Positions 1 to 8,800 of a stretch of DNA of 15,776 bases are shown in pieces. The translations under genes and the position numbers were made by a program. A model generated the notes under the pieces. That model was not told the origin of the DNA. It saw nothing but the letters and a program-made list of their open reading frames with translations, and did no database searches. Each line of letters starts with the position of its first letter. The stretch's first letter is position 1. Origin of the DNA: Promethearchaeota archaeon (GTDB lineage Archaea > Asgardarchaeota > Lokiarchaeia > Sigynarchaeales > SOKP01); contig JAEOTJ010000397.1 of NCBI GenBank assembly GCA_016839905.1, positions 1 to 15,776 of the forward strand. The letters are read 5' to 3'.

Positions 1-310
1 TAAATTCTGGACTAAGAGAATTATTTCTTTGCCGTAATATCTCGAGTATTAAATTAAAGTACATTTTAAATTCATAATATACCAATGGAGCATTAGGATC
101 GTCTTGTGAATTATTTTTATAAATTATCTTTTCTACTGGAAAATCTTTTAATTCTTCAGATTTTTTAAGTTGTTCTTCAAGAATTTTTATATAATAGTAA
201 ATTTGCTCTGGACATGACTGAAGAATTTTAAGAATTTCGCCCCAATCCATATTTTCAATATAATTCTTAATTCCTGTTTCTGCTAATCTCTTAATGTCTA
301 AATATCTCAT
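1..310 (-). CDS. unrecognised protein, N-terminal part (runs off left edge)
   Basis: I do not recognise this gene. Reading the minus strand from the ATG at 310-308 gives 103 codons without a stop, open at the window edge. The product begins MRYLDIKRLAETGIKNYI and is rich in charged residues, leucine and isoleucine. A likely helical stretch around residues 28-50 (QIYYYIKILEEQLKKSEEL) is followed by a short polar segment and another helix-like segment near residue 80. No signal peptide, membrane segment or catalytic motif is visible. It lies downstream of and in the same direction as the DISARM-like operon, but 231 bases separate them, with a T-tract between, so it is probably a separate unit. 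Sampled lines are about 22-25% G+C, lower than the operon. The frame is convincing as coding; the function is unknown. Confidence 0.6.
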   Translation of the reverse strand, partial: MRYLDIKRLAETGIKNYIENMDWGEILKILQSCPEQIYYYIKILEEQLKKSEELKDFPVEKIIYKNNSQDDPNAPLVYYEFKMYFNLILEILRQRNNSLSPEF

Positions 311-408
311 TTAAGATAAACCTAAGTTCAATTTTAAATTAATATCAATTTTTTATTAAACCTTCTTACTTTTTTTCCTCTTTCAGCAACTCCTACATTT
401 CTACTGAG

Positions 409-525
409 GATTCATCAAAATTATTTATATCGAAAAATACCTTGTCCACAAAGTCTTATTAAACTCAATTTGAATTGATTAAAAAAAATTCCATATTTAT
501 CCCAATAAACTTTTTTTGATGAATC
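409..525. repeat. 12-bp inverted repeat, 93-base spacer
   Basis: GATTCATCAAAA at 409-420 is the exact reverse complement of TTTTGATGAATC at 514-525. Between them, at 465-478, is a smaller palindrome, TCAATT-TG-AATTGA. The arms lie just downstream of the helicase stop. They could be ends of a tiny non-autonomous element, a fold-back in the transcript, or chance in AT-rich DNA. No target-site duplication is evident. Confidence 0.4.
481..488 (-). terminator. T-tract after the DISARM-like operon
   Basis: On the minus strand an uninterrupted run of eight T occurs about 54 bases after the helicase stop. Archaeal transcription commonly ends at such runs without a strong hairpin. Position and composition are the only evidence. 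Confidence 0.35.
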
Positions 526-541
526 TCCAAAAAATTGTTCA

Positions 542-3500
542 TTATAGATAATCAAATTTATCTTTTACCTCTTTTTCAATCAAAGAAGGATCTTTTACAT
601 ATTTACCGTCTATGAAATCTAGCTCTATAACAACAAGACTTTTCGACTCTAATTTTTCCCTTTTTCTTTTATCTTCTTCTCGAATATTTTCAGGATCGTG
701 AGGAGGACCATCAACGAAGATGTATTTATTCGGAGTGTAAAAGAAATCCGCCTTTGTTATGGGCTCACCCTCAATGAAGCAGGTTTCTTGGGCTTCATCC
801 GGTAAGGGAAGTTTCAGCTTTACAATGGCATCTAAGACATCTTTTTCTAGCTTGGAGTCGCATTTCTCTTTTAAACGTGTTAAATGTTCAGACGAGCTTT
901 CATCTTTCTTTTCCTCGATGGAGCATAATACCGCATTATCTATTTTTTTCATTAACGGAATTATCAATTTCCTTCTCAAAAATTTATGCTCAAATTGATT
1001 TCGAAACCTTAACAAGCAATTATAGCAAGCCGTAATGCAAGCATCCATTGTCTCGTCATAAGGTTCTATCGATTTTATATGCAAGATTAATAACATGTTC
1101 TCAATAAATTTCTCAAATTGAGTGGTTGAGGTGTTTAATAACGATTTCAATACTCCCGTGCCCCCTTCTTCGGTTTCAAAAATGACAATTGAGTGTTCTT
1201 TTTTTCCAGGTATCGGATTAATAAAGCCATTTATATCGGATTCATCCAAATTATATGTTAGCATGATGCTTTGGAGAATCGTTTCTTTCAATGTAGTATA
1301 ATAGGAAACTGCATCAACATCTTCAACCAATAAGAATTTAAATGACACCACGTCTTGGTTGCCCTCAATAAAAAGCCATAAGTCTTCATAAATATTTATT
1401 TGGGCGCCCGCTTTTTTCGGACAATTTTCATAATGGTCGGCTACAGCAGACTGGTACAACCATTTATTACACATGCTGCAATAATTAAAAGATTGTAGAG
1501 ATTTTTCATTAGTGGTCCTCGATTTAACGATTATACCTCTATTTACGATAAAGATCTTACCATTATGCTCATAAGTCATGACGCCATTAATTTCATCGCC
1601 ATTCTTTATTTCATATTTATTGATATTTGAACTATTGTGTTTATAATTCATTACAATATCATATCCCCTGATTTTTCTATTCTCTTCATCGCAAGTAATT
1701 CTCGAACCGCTTCTAGAATACATGTGAGGAAAATGAATGGCATCTTTAAAGCCGTTTGTCTGCATTTTTTCCTCACAATTCGGGCATTTCACTAAAGATC
1801 CTGGAGTTAATTTTTTATCCTTGTCTTTCACTAAAATTTCATTACAAGATTCGCAAATATACACGCTATCAACATCAATCTCTCCCTTATCAGATTTAAT
1901 CATGGCTTTATTTATGCTATATTTATTTCCTAGGAAATATACTTGATTATGAGGGGCAAATTCACGGATTGCTATGACTGATTTCCTCCAATTATCATGA
2001 TAATATGAATTATAGGTGTCGTACATTGTTAAGAGAGTAGTGGCGCTCGGAAATGCATAATTAGGCAAGAAGCCAAAATTTTTAAGGAAACTAAAAGTAT
2101 CAAAAGGGCGCGTGCCTTCACGCATATCATTTAATCTCCTTGATAATACCCTAAATTCTCGATCTTCTCTTTTATCGAGCCCTTCTTGGAGGTTTTTTTC
2201 CGAGAGAAACCTTATTTCTTTTGACAGTGTCTTGTAAGAGTCTCGAAAATTATCTAAAACTTCTGTTAAATCGGATTCAAATTGGTCTATTTTTACGCTA
2301 ATGAAAGTGTCGTTTAGCCATTTAAAATTGGATATTTCGTTGCTAAATATTCTTTTAATGGTAGATATTAATAGTGCTTTATTATTTTGTATTTGATTTA
2401 AGACGTCATTCTTAAAGGAGTCATGAAAAGGATAATTCTCTGCCTCTTTCTTTAAGTCAATGATTTCCCTGATTTTATGAGGCATTTTAAAAGATAAGGT
2501 CTCGATAATTGCAGAATGAATGTGTTTAGAAATGAGTTTTTTATTGTCTAATAAGAAATTAGGGGCTGTAATTTTCCCGGATACTATCTTTTCCGGTGTA
2601 TTATAGAAGTATTGGTCATGAGGCCCCTTGGCAAAACCCGTGCCGCAAAATACAAAAATAATTGATGGCTGATTTTTTCTACCCGCCCTTCCTGCTCGTT
2701 GAGCATATCTACTTGGGTCAGGAGGTACATTTCTCATGATTATTGCCGAAAGCTCGCCGATATCAATACCCAATTCCATTGTAGGGGTGCATACTAATAC
2801 ATTAGTGGAGCCAATTGTCTTTTCTTGGAATTTTTGCTCAAATTTCTCGCGCATTATGCCTCCTACTTGAGCGCTATGCTCTTTAGCGAAAACTTCTGAT
2901 TCTTTATCAATTAATTGATCATATAACCGGAGATAGAAGTTTTTAGGATTAATGTTAACAGTCTCCAAATTTTTACAGTTTCGATTAGAACAAGATTTGT
3001 AATTCTTAAATTGATAAGTCTTTGAACATTTAGGGCATCTAAGATAATGATCATCCTTATTTAATTTAAAAAGAATTTTTCCCTCTCTTATTTGAAGGAG
3101 ATTATGAGATCGCTTTGTCCAAAATTCACTTAAGAATTGAGTTGTCTTTAATGTTTCTATGGTTTTCTCAAGAATTTCTTTAGCTTTCTCAAAATTATCT
3201 ATTGAAAAATATTTTTTTGTCCAGTTGATTAGGACAGTGTTATGCCATGAAATTCTTTTAAAGACAATTCTTTGTTGTCTTTCATGATATTTTTTAGGGG
3301 CTTTTTCTAAGCTATACCCTACTTTCTCGTAGTGCGATTTATTTATGTCAAATAATATGTCTTCATTTAGCTTTTCCTTCCATTCCTCGTATTTCTGGAC
3401 CGTTTTATCAAAGACCTTGTTGCCTATGGCGCCATTCCACCGAAAAATATCTAAAATTCCCCTTACATAATCATATCGTTCTTCATCAGATCTATTCTTG

Positions 3501-5866
3501 AAGAACGGAAGATCTGAAATGTAATTACTCTTGGTTAATTTATCTAATCCTACATATTCAATTTTCATCAAGCCTAGTTTTTCAAGGTTAATGTCCAAAA
3601 AATAACGAGAATGTATTATGTCTGAAAGAGCTAAGAATTTAAGAAATTCGGTATATTCTTTTTCCGGAGGAGTCCCAAGGCCAAATTCGTCTTGCCTTTC
3701 TTCAGATTTTTGAAAGTCAGGAAGAATATTATTCTCATCTAAATATTGAAAGATTATTTCGCCTATGTCTTTATCGGTTATGTCTCCATTTTTTATGTTC
3801 TTTGTTTCTACATATTTTAACGTGTGATAAAAATCCCTGCGGAAATTAATTCTCCGTTTAAACTCATTTAGATGTTCTGCTTGTAGTGCTGTATCCTGCC
3901 TGTTATCCGTAAAAATAATGACTTTCTTTTGGTCCTTATTTAACTTCTTTAAAACTTCAATAGTTAAAACATCCGTGGCCGAGCTACGACCCGTTGAATT
4001 GAAAGAAAAGAGTTTTCCATATTCTCCCGTGCGCTTGGTATAGAAAGTATTGCACGAGGGACATAATTGAAAAGGATAGGGAATCTTCCAGACATCTAGT
4101 TTTTCCGAACACGAACACTGTGAATTAATGACATTGCATCTTGGACAATATTCCGTTATTTCAGGCTTGGAATTTTTATAACTCTTTCGGATATTTCCCT
4201 TATCATCATACCAACTTTCGGGAGGCATACACTTTTCGTTCTCTTTCGTGCTTGGCGTTAAATAAGCTAATTCGCCTACTTCCTCAGTATCAAAGGTTCG
4301 AGGGATGACATAATTATCCATAATTAAGACACTATAGAATTCATGCCCGCAAATTCTACAAAAATACATTGGAAAAGCATTGGTGTTAAAATCATCTTTT
4401 TCGCAAGCCTTACATTCGATATCGCCTTTAATATTCAAGTGAGGAGGTGAATTACTTGAGATGCAAGATGATATTTCATGGCCTTGAGTAAAAAATAAAT
4501 GCAATTTAGGGACCAAGATTGGACGCTCTTTATCTTGAACAGTAATTTTGGCAACTGTCCCTAATAGAAATGCGGCTTTTAACTCTTTTAGACAATCCTC
4601 TTCAGTCTCATCTGGTCTTAATTTTTCTTTATAATCTTTGGCTAAATTTTTTAGTGCTTTAGCTTCCTCCCTCAAGGAATTTCTTAAAAAAACTATCGTT
4701 GGATGCCCATGAAAAAGAGTCCCAAGATTTTTCTGATTACGTTCGTCTTGTTTTAATTGGCGTCCCAATAGGCTATTTGCTAAAGGAATGATGGTGCCGA
4801 AGCTGCCATCAAACTCTTTCAAATCCGAATCCTTGACAGTAATTTTTTCTGGAAGGGGAATGATATCTTCATCGGGGATTTCTAAATTAATAAAGGAAGC
4901 TTCAATTAAACTTGAAGGTTCAAATTTCTCTCCGAAAATCTTTTCGGCAAATTCAATGATGGAGGATACCCCTTCGGATTTCTTATTCTTTTTGATAGTG
5001 GCGCTGGTTCCAATACACCTAATTTTATCGCTTGTATCAGTTTTTTCTTTTAACCTGCGAATGAGTCCCGCAACATCTGCCCCCATGTTTCCTGAATATG
5101 TATGAATCTCGTCTAAGACTAAATATTTTAGGTAACCCTTGTATTTCTCGGGGAACAGATATCTATCATCGAATCGCATCAATATTAAATCCAACATTAC
5201 ATAGTTGGTTATTAAAATATCGGGAGGGTTTTCCTTAATCTCTTCCCGAGAGACATACTCACAATCGAAAGGTTCCCTATCATAATTCTTTTTTAATAAT
5301 TTTAAACCCTCTTCCTTTTGGTGAGGCGTATCGCCGGTGTATCTTCCGACTTTTAATCCAGAGCCTTGCAGGGTCTTTACGATCCCATAAAACTGAGAAT
5401 TCGCGAGGGCGTTCATTGGGAAGATGACGATTGCCTTAATACCATCTAAGCCTTGCTCCTTCATTTTTAAGCAAGTGTTAATAATGGGAATCCAGAAACA
5501 CATGCTCTTTCCAGAGGCCGTTCCCGTTGAGACCATTATATTCTCGTTTTTTATGCAAACCATGTCAAAAGAATCAGATTGGTGCTTGTACGGCTCGAAG
5601 TTATAAATATTTAGTATTTTGGGATCAAATATTTTATCTTTAACATATTTCTGGAGCGAATTTCCTTTTTCAAATTGAAATTCCAACTCAATTAACGGAT
5701 CCTTATATAGAAGGTCCTTTTTTTCCATTTGCTGGTCAACCCAATCTTGAATGTCGGGATTTTGAAACTTCTGAAAAGTCTTGACGAAGTTTTTATAGGT
5801 TTTTTGGAGGTGGTCGGCAATTAAAAATATATTTTGGGGCTTTTGGTCTGTGGATATTTTTCTCAT
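542..5866 (-). CDS. DISARM-like SF2 helicase with DUF1998 (DrmA-DrmB-like fusion) and C-terminal Vsr-like nuclease-type domain
   Basis: Predicted ATP-driven nucleic-acid translocase or helicase of a DISARM-type phage defence system, 1774 aa, cytoplasmic. In order: Walker A STGTASGKS at 113-121; DEIH at 252-255 followed by GADVAGLIRRL; GTSAT at 286-290; cysteine clusters at 485-506 and 574-605; IIFTDNRQDTALQ near 650; a further CxxC pair at 944-964; MELGIDIG near 1030 and QRAGRAGR at 1056-1063. GFLPNYAFP near 1265 and REFAPHN near 1301 then lead into DrmB-like zinc ribbons (1338-1364 and 1463-1482). The DUF1998 signatures are EEGGTG at 1566-1571 and C1610, C1614, C1617. The last ~105 residues contain ADFFYTPNKYIFVDGPPHD (near 1706-1724), patterned like Vsr/DUF559 PD-(D/E)XK proteins. 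Canonical DISARM encodes DrmA and DrmB separately, so this appears to be a fusion. The ATG abuts the methyltransferase stop (TAAATG), with GGAG 12 bases upstream inside that gene. A DruE-type Druantia helicase is the main alternative, but the neighbours favour DISARM. Family is certain; system name is likely. Confidence 0.85.
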   Translation of the reverse strand: MRKISTDQKPQNIFLIADHLQKTYKNFVKTFQKFQNPDIQDWVDQQMEKKDLLYKDPLIELEFQFEKGNSLQKYVKDKIFDPKILNIYNFEPYKHQSDSFDMVCIKNENIMVSTGTASGKSMCFWIPIINTCLKMKEQGLDGIKAIVIFPMNALANSQFYGIVKTLQGSGLKVGRYTGDTPHQKEEGLKLLKKNYDREPFDCEYVSREEIKENPPDILITNYVMLDLILMRFDDRYLFPEKYKGYLKYLVLDEIHTYSGNMGADVAGLIRRLKEKTDTSDKIRCIGTSATIKKNKKSEGVSSIIEFAEKIFGEKFEPSSLIEASFINLEIPDEDIIPLPEKITVKDSDLKEFDGSFGTIIPLANSLLGRQLKQDERNQKNLGTLFHGHPTIVFLRNSLREEAKALKNLAKDYKEKLRPDETEEDCLKELKAAFLLGTVAKITVQDKERPILVPKLHLFFTQGHEISSCISSNSPPHLNIKGDIECKACEKDDFNTNAFPMYFCRICGHEFYSVLIMDNYVIPRTFDTEEVGELAYLTPSTKENEKCMPPESWYDDKGNIRKSYKNSKPEITEYCPRCNVINSQCSCSEKLDVWKIPYPFQLCPSCNTFYTKRTGEYGKLFSFNSTGRSSATDVLTIEVLKKLNKDQKKVIIFTDNRQDTALQAEHLNEFKRRINFRRDFYHTLKYVETKNIKNGDITDKDIGEIIFQYLDENNILPDFQKSEERQDEFGLGTPPEKEYTEFLKFLALSDIIHSRYFLDINLEKLGLMKIEYVGLDKLTKSNYISDLPFFKNRSDEERYDYVRGILDIFRWNGAIGNKVFDKTVQKYEEWKEKLNEDILFDINKSHYEKVGYSLEKAPKKYHERQQRIVFKRISWHNTVLINWTKKYFSIDNFEKAKEILEKTIETLKTTQFLSEFWTKRSHNLLQIREGKILFKLNKDDHYLRCPKCSKTYQFKNYKSCSNRNCKNLETVNINPKNFYLRLYDQLIDKESEVFAKEHSAQVGGIMREKFEQKFQEKTIGSTNVLVCTPTMELGIDIGELSAIIMRNVPPDPSRYAQRAGRAGRKNQPSIIFVFCGTGFAKGPHDQYFYNTPEKIVSGKITAPNFLLDNKKLISKHIHSAIIETLSFKMPHKIREIIDLKKEAENYPFHDSFKNDVLNQIQNNKALLISTIKRIFSNEISNFKWLNDTFISVKIDQFESDLTEVLDNFRDSYKTLSKEIRFLSEKNLQEGLDKREDREFRVLSRRLNDMREGTRPFDTFSFLKNFGFLPNYAFPSATTLLTMYDTYNSYYHDNWRKSVIAIREFAPHNQVYFLGNKYSINKAMIKSDKGEIDVDSVYICESCNEILVKDKDKKLTPGSLVKCPNCEEKMQTNGFKDAIHFPHMYSRSGSRITCDEENRKIRGYDIVMNYKHNSSNINKYEIKNGDEINGVMTYEHNGKIFIVNRGIIVKSRTTNEKSLQSFNYCSMCNKWLYQSAVADHYENCPKKAGAQINIYEDLWLFIEGNQDVVSFKFLLVEDVDAVSYYTTLKETILQSIMLTYNLDESDINGFINPIPGKKEHSIVIFETEEGGTGVLKSLLNTSTTQFEKFIENMLLILHIKSIEPYDETMDACITACYNCLLRFRNQFEHKFLRRKLIIPLMKKIDNAVLCSIEEKKDESSSEHLTRLKEKCDSKLEKDVLDAIVKLKLPLPDEAQETCFIEGEPITKADFFYTPNKYIFVDGPPHDPENIREEDKRKREKLESKSLVVIELDFIDGKYVKDPSLIEKEVKDKFDYL

Positions 5867-8800
5867 TTATTCAAACAACTCCTTTTGTTTTGAAAATTTA
5901 TCATAAGCTTCTAAAACTAATCTTTTTGTTTTATATTCATTAAATTCTTTAATATCTTTTTTCTTTTTTAATGGAAATGTTTCTAATATATAGATTAGAT
6001 CATCTTTGGAAATATTATATAAATGTGCATAGATCGCATCAAGCTCAGTTTGAAGGATCATTCTTTCTTCTGCATCCCATTTAAAGGGCTCACCATTATA
6101 TCCAACATCGATAGCAAAATTTTGTAAGCTATAACTATTATATGTTAATTTTAAAACATTATTTATAATCATATTTTTTAATTTTTGGTTGAATTTTTCT
6201 GGAGATAATACTGGTAATTGTTCAATAACAAAATGAGTCAATGCATTACTAGATAGTTTTAAACGACAAATAAAATCTAATACCATTGACGCAAGGTTTG
6301 CATATAATAGACATAAATCCTCTGGGCTTCTTTTAGTTATGATTCGGGGAGTATTTCTTGCGATACCACTTAATGGGACGATAGATATTATAAAAGTCCT
6401 TTCATTTGTAGTGCCTGTTATTAATCTATAAATTAAAAACCAATTTTTATTTTCATTTTTTTTAAGTTTTTTTTCTATTTCTTTTTTTTGAACCCAATAA
6501 TTGGGAATTGCCCAATAATAAACATTCTGATATTCTTGTAAGGTAGTTTTCCTAGATTTTGCTTTTCTTTTTAGCCCTTTTTCAGCAAATTCCACCGAAT
6601 TGTATCTGTGATCATATAGCCATATCATTCTTCCTTCATAGAGAGGTAATAATATTTCATTATTTTTTTTTATCCAACATCCCCCTAGACTTCTTTTATC
6701 TTGAGGGGAATAATTTAGATTTCTCAATTCTATTATATTTTTAAAAATCTTTGAATCCCCGGAGGAGTCAAAAAGTCGTTTTAGCTTTACATTCCAGATA
6801 TTCTCAACTATTTTTTCAGTTTTTAAATTACGTTTAATTAATATATTTCCTTCATTATACAATTTCCTTAATAAAATTAAATCATTTCTATTCCTGACTG
6901 ATAAACATGTTTCTGTATTTGGATTCATTGACTTAAAATCATCTTTAATAAAAGGAATTAAATAATGATTCATTGGTAACTTTTTTATAATATTCTTGTC
7001 TAAATGAGTTGAAGCTAAAAGATTTTGTATTTCTATAGGATTCTCCCTATAAAATGTCATAGGGATAATCCTTTCAAGGCTTCCTCCAGATAATCCTAAT
7101 AGACAAAACCTAAAACTACTATGAATGTTAAATATCTTTTTAGTATTTATAAAGTCAAACATACAAATAATGGAGTTTGTTTGGATTAATTTCTTAAAGA
7201 ATTCTTGCATATAATAATTCATAACAACTCCGGTGGGCAAGACCATACCACATTTTCCTTCTTGATTTAATAATCTCCAACATCTTTCCGAAAAAACAGA
7301 AAAAGTGTTAATATGCCCTCCTGATGTAAGATTAAAAAATCCTGATGTTTTTAAAAAATGATTTGTTTTGTATATTTTCACAAATGCATCTTTATAATTT
7401 TCATATAATAAAGGCTTACTACTTTTTAGATTTTTAATTAAACTCCTCCGTTTTGATTGTTTTGGTGCATTTTTTATTTCTTTTTCTGAAATAAAAAACT
7501 CCATTTCTCTCAAATCTAAAGTTTCCCAAGGTGGATTAGTTAAAATGCAATCAAAGCCCCCTCTTTCAGATGAAAAAACTTCTGGGAATTCAATATACCA
7601 ATGAAAAAATTGATTATCATTGGTAATCTTTGTAATTTTTTTCATCAATTTCTTTAATTCAGGGTCTTGAATTTTCTCTCTTAATTGTTCAATAGTAGTA
7701 AAACGTGGAATTTCTCCTTGAACCTCACTTTCAAACGGCCAAAAGAAAGTAGAAACCCAAATATTTGCTTCATTAAGAGCTTGCTGATATTTTTCATTCT
7801 TTCTTAACTTGTTATACATTTTTTCTTTCTGATCTATATTATCTGAGTCTATTTCTGGCAAATCAACGATTTCTTGGAACTTAGCACTACAAATGTCAGC
7901 GGTCACACGTTCTGTAAAAAATGAAGTAATAAGAGTGGGCTTTCCTTGCTGATATCTTTCTTTTATTTCTTTTATTATAATTTCCCTTGCTTTACTCCTC
8001 AACCTTTTATTCTCGGGTTCTATACCCGTAGCTTTATTTCCAGAAATCGCCTCAAATGCATTTGGATTAATCTCATTGATTTCTATTTTTTGCCCTAGTC
8101 CGATTAGACTATTCCCACATCTAATATGGTTATCCAAGAAATTTAAAGGCTTATCCTTTACACACGCTCTTAGCCATAAAGAGATTTTTGCCAATTCTAC
8201 AGCTAAAGGATTCTTATCGACTCCATATATGCAATGTTGCAAGACTTCCCGGCGGGCTTTCCTCAAATCGTCCTTTAATGGATTGCTAATGCCTGCCTTG
8301 ATTTCTGCTAATTTTTTTCCTAAAAAATCCATTGCTGACAGTAGGAAAGTACCTCCTCCGCAAGCAGGATCGCAGACTTTTAAATCCAATATTGCTTGTG
8401 TTCTTTTTTCAATATCATTCCCAGCTTCTTTTAATCGATCCTCTACTAATGGTTGAAGTGTAGTTCTAATTAAGATATCTATTAATGATCTTGGCGTATA
8501 ATATGATCCCGTGCTTTTTCGCTCTGCTGTCTGGGAGATTAACTTAAATTCTTTATTAGATGTTAAATGAGGTCTAAAATCTAAGAGGGATTCGTAAATA
8601 GACCCTATCTCTTCTTCTTTAATCGAAAAGTTAATTTTTTGACGAATATTTGCGTCTTTAAAGGTTGTTATCAATCTAATAATTCTAATTAAAATATCAT
8701 TGGTAATGGAAAGATTTTTTCCTTTAATTATGGGTAAGATCTTGTTTTTAAACAGACTGCCATTGAAAGAATTAACCTCAAGCAAATAATTCCCTTTCTT

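Larger units (their letters stand above)
334..541 (-). pseudogene. possible decayed gene remnant
   Basis: No intact reading frame crosses this gap, but the minus strand holds protein-like stretches in different frames. One runs from 540 to a stop at 423-421 and contains KKVYWDKYGIFFNQFKLSLI. A second ends at a stop at 336-334 and reads VGVAERGKKVRRFNKKLILI. Their size and order would fit the tail of a gene broken by frameshifts. An ATG overlapping the helicase stop (TAATG at 544-540) opens only a 25-codon frame. AT-rich DNA can produce such peptides by chance, so this is a weak call based on appearance alone. Confidence 0.22.

Noticed and set aside
759..998. 79-codon plus-strand frame opposite the helicase C terminus.
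   Set aside because: It is serine/phenylalanine-rich, as expected of a reverse-strand shadow of a lysine/glutamate-rich gene.
542..5866. Druantia DruE as the identity of the large helicase.
   Set aside because: Length and DUF1998 would fit, but the SNF2 and adenine methylase neighbours in this order match class 1 DISARM better. It is kept as an alternative.
8076..8456. 126-codon plus-strand frame within the methyltransferase gene.
   Set aside because: It is antisense to the conserved motif I region and shows no motif of its own.
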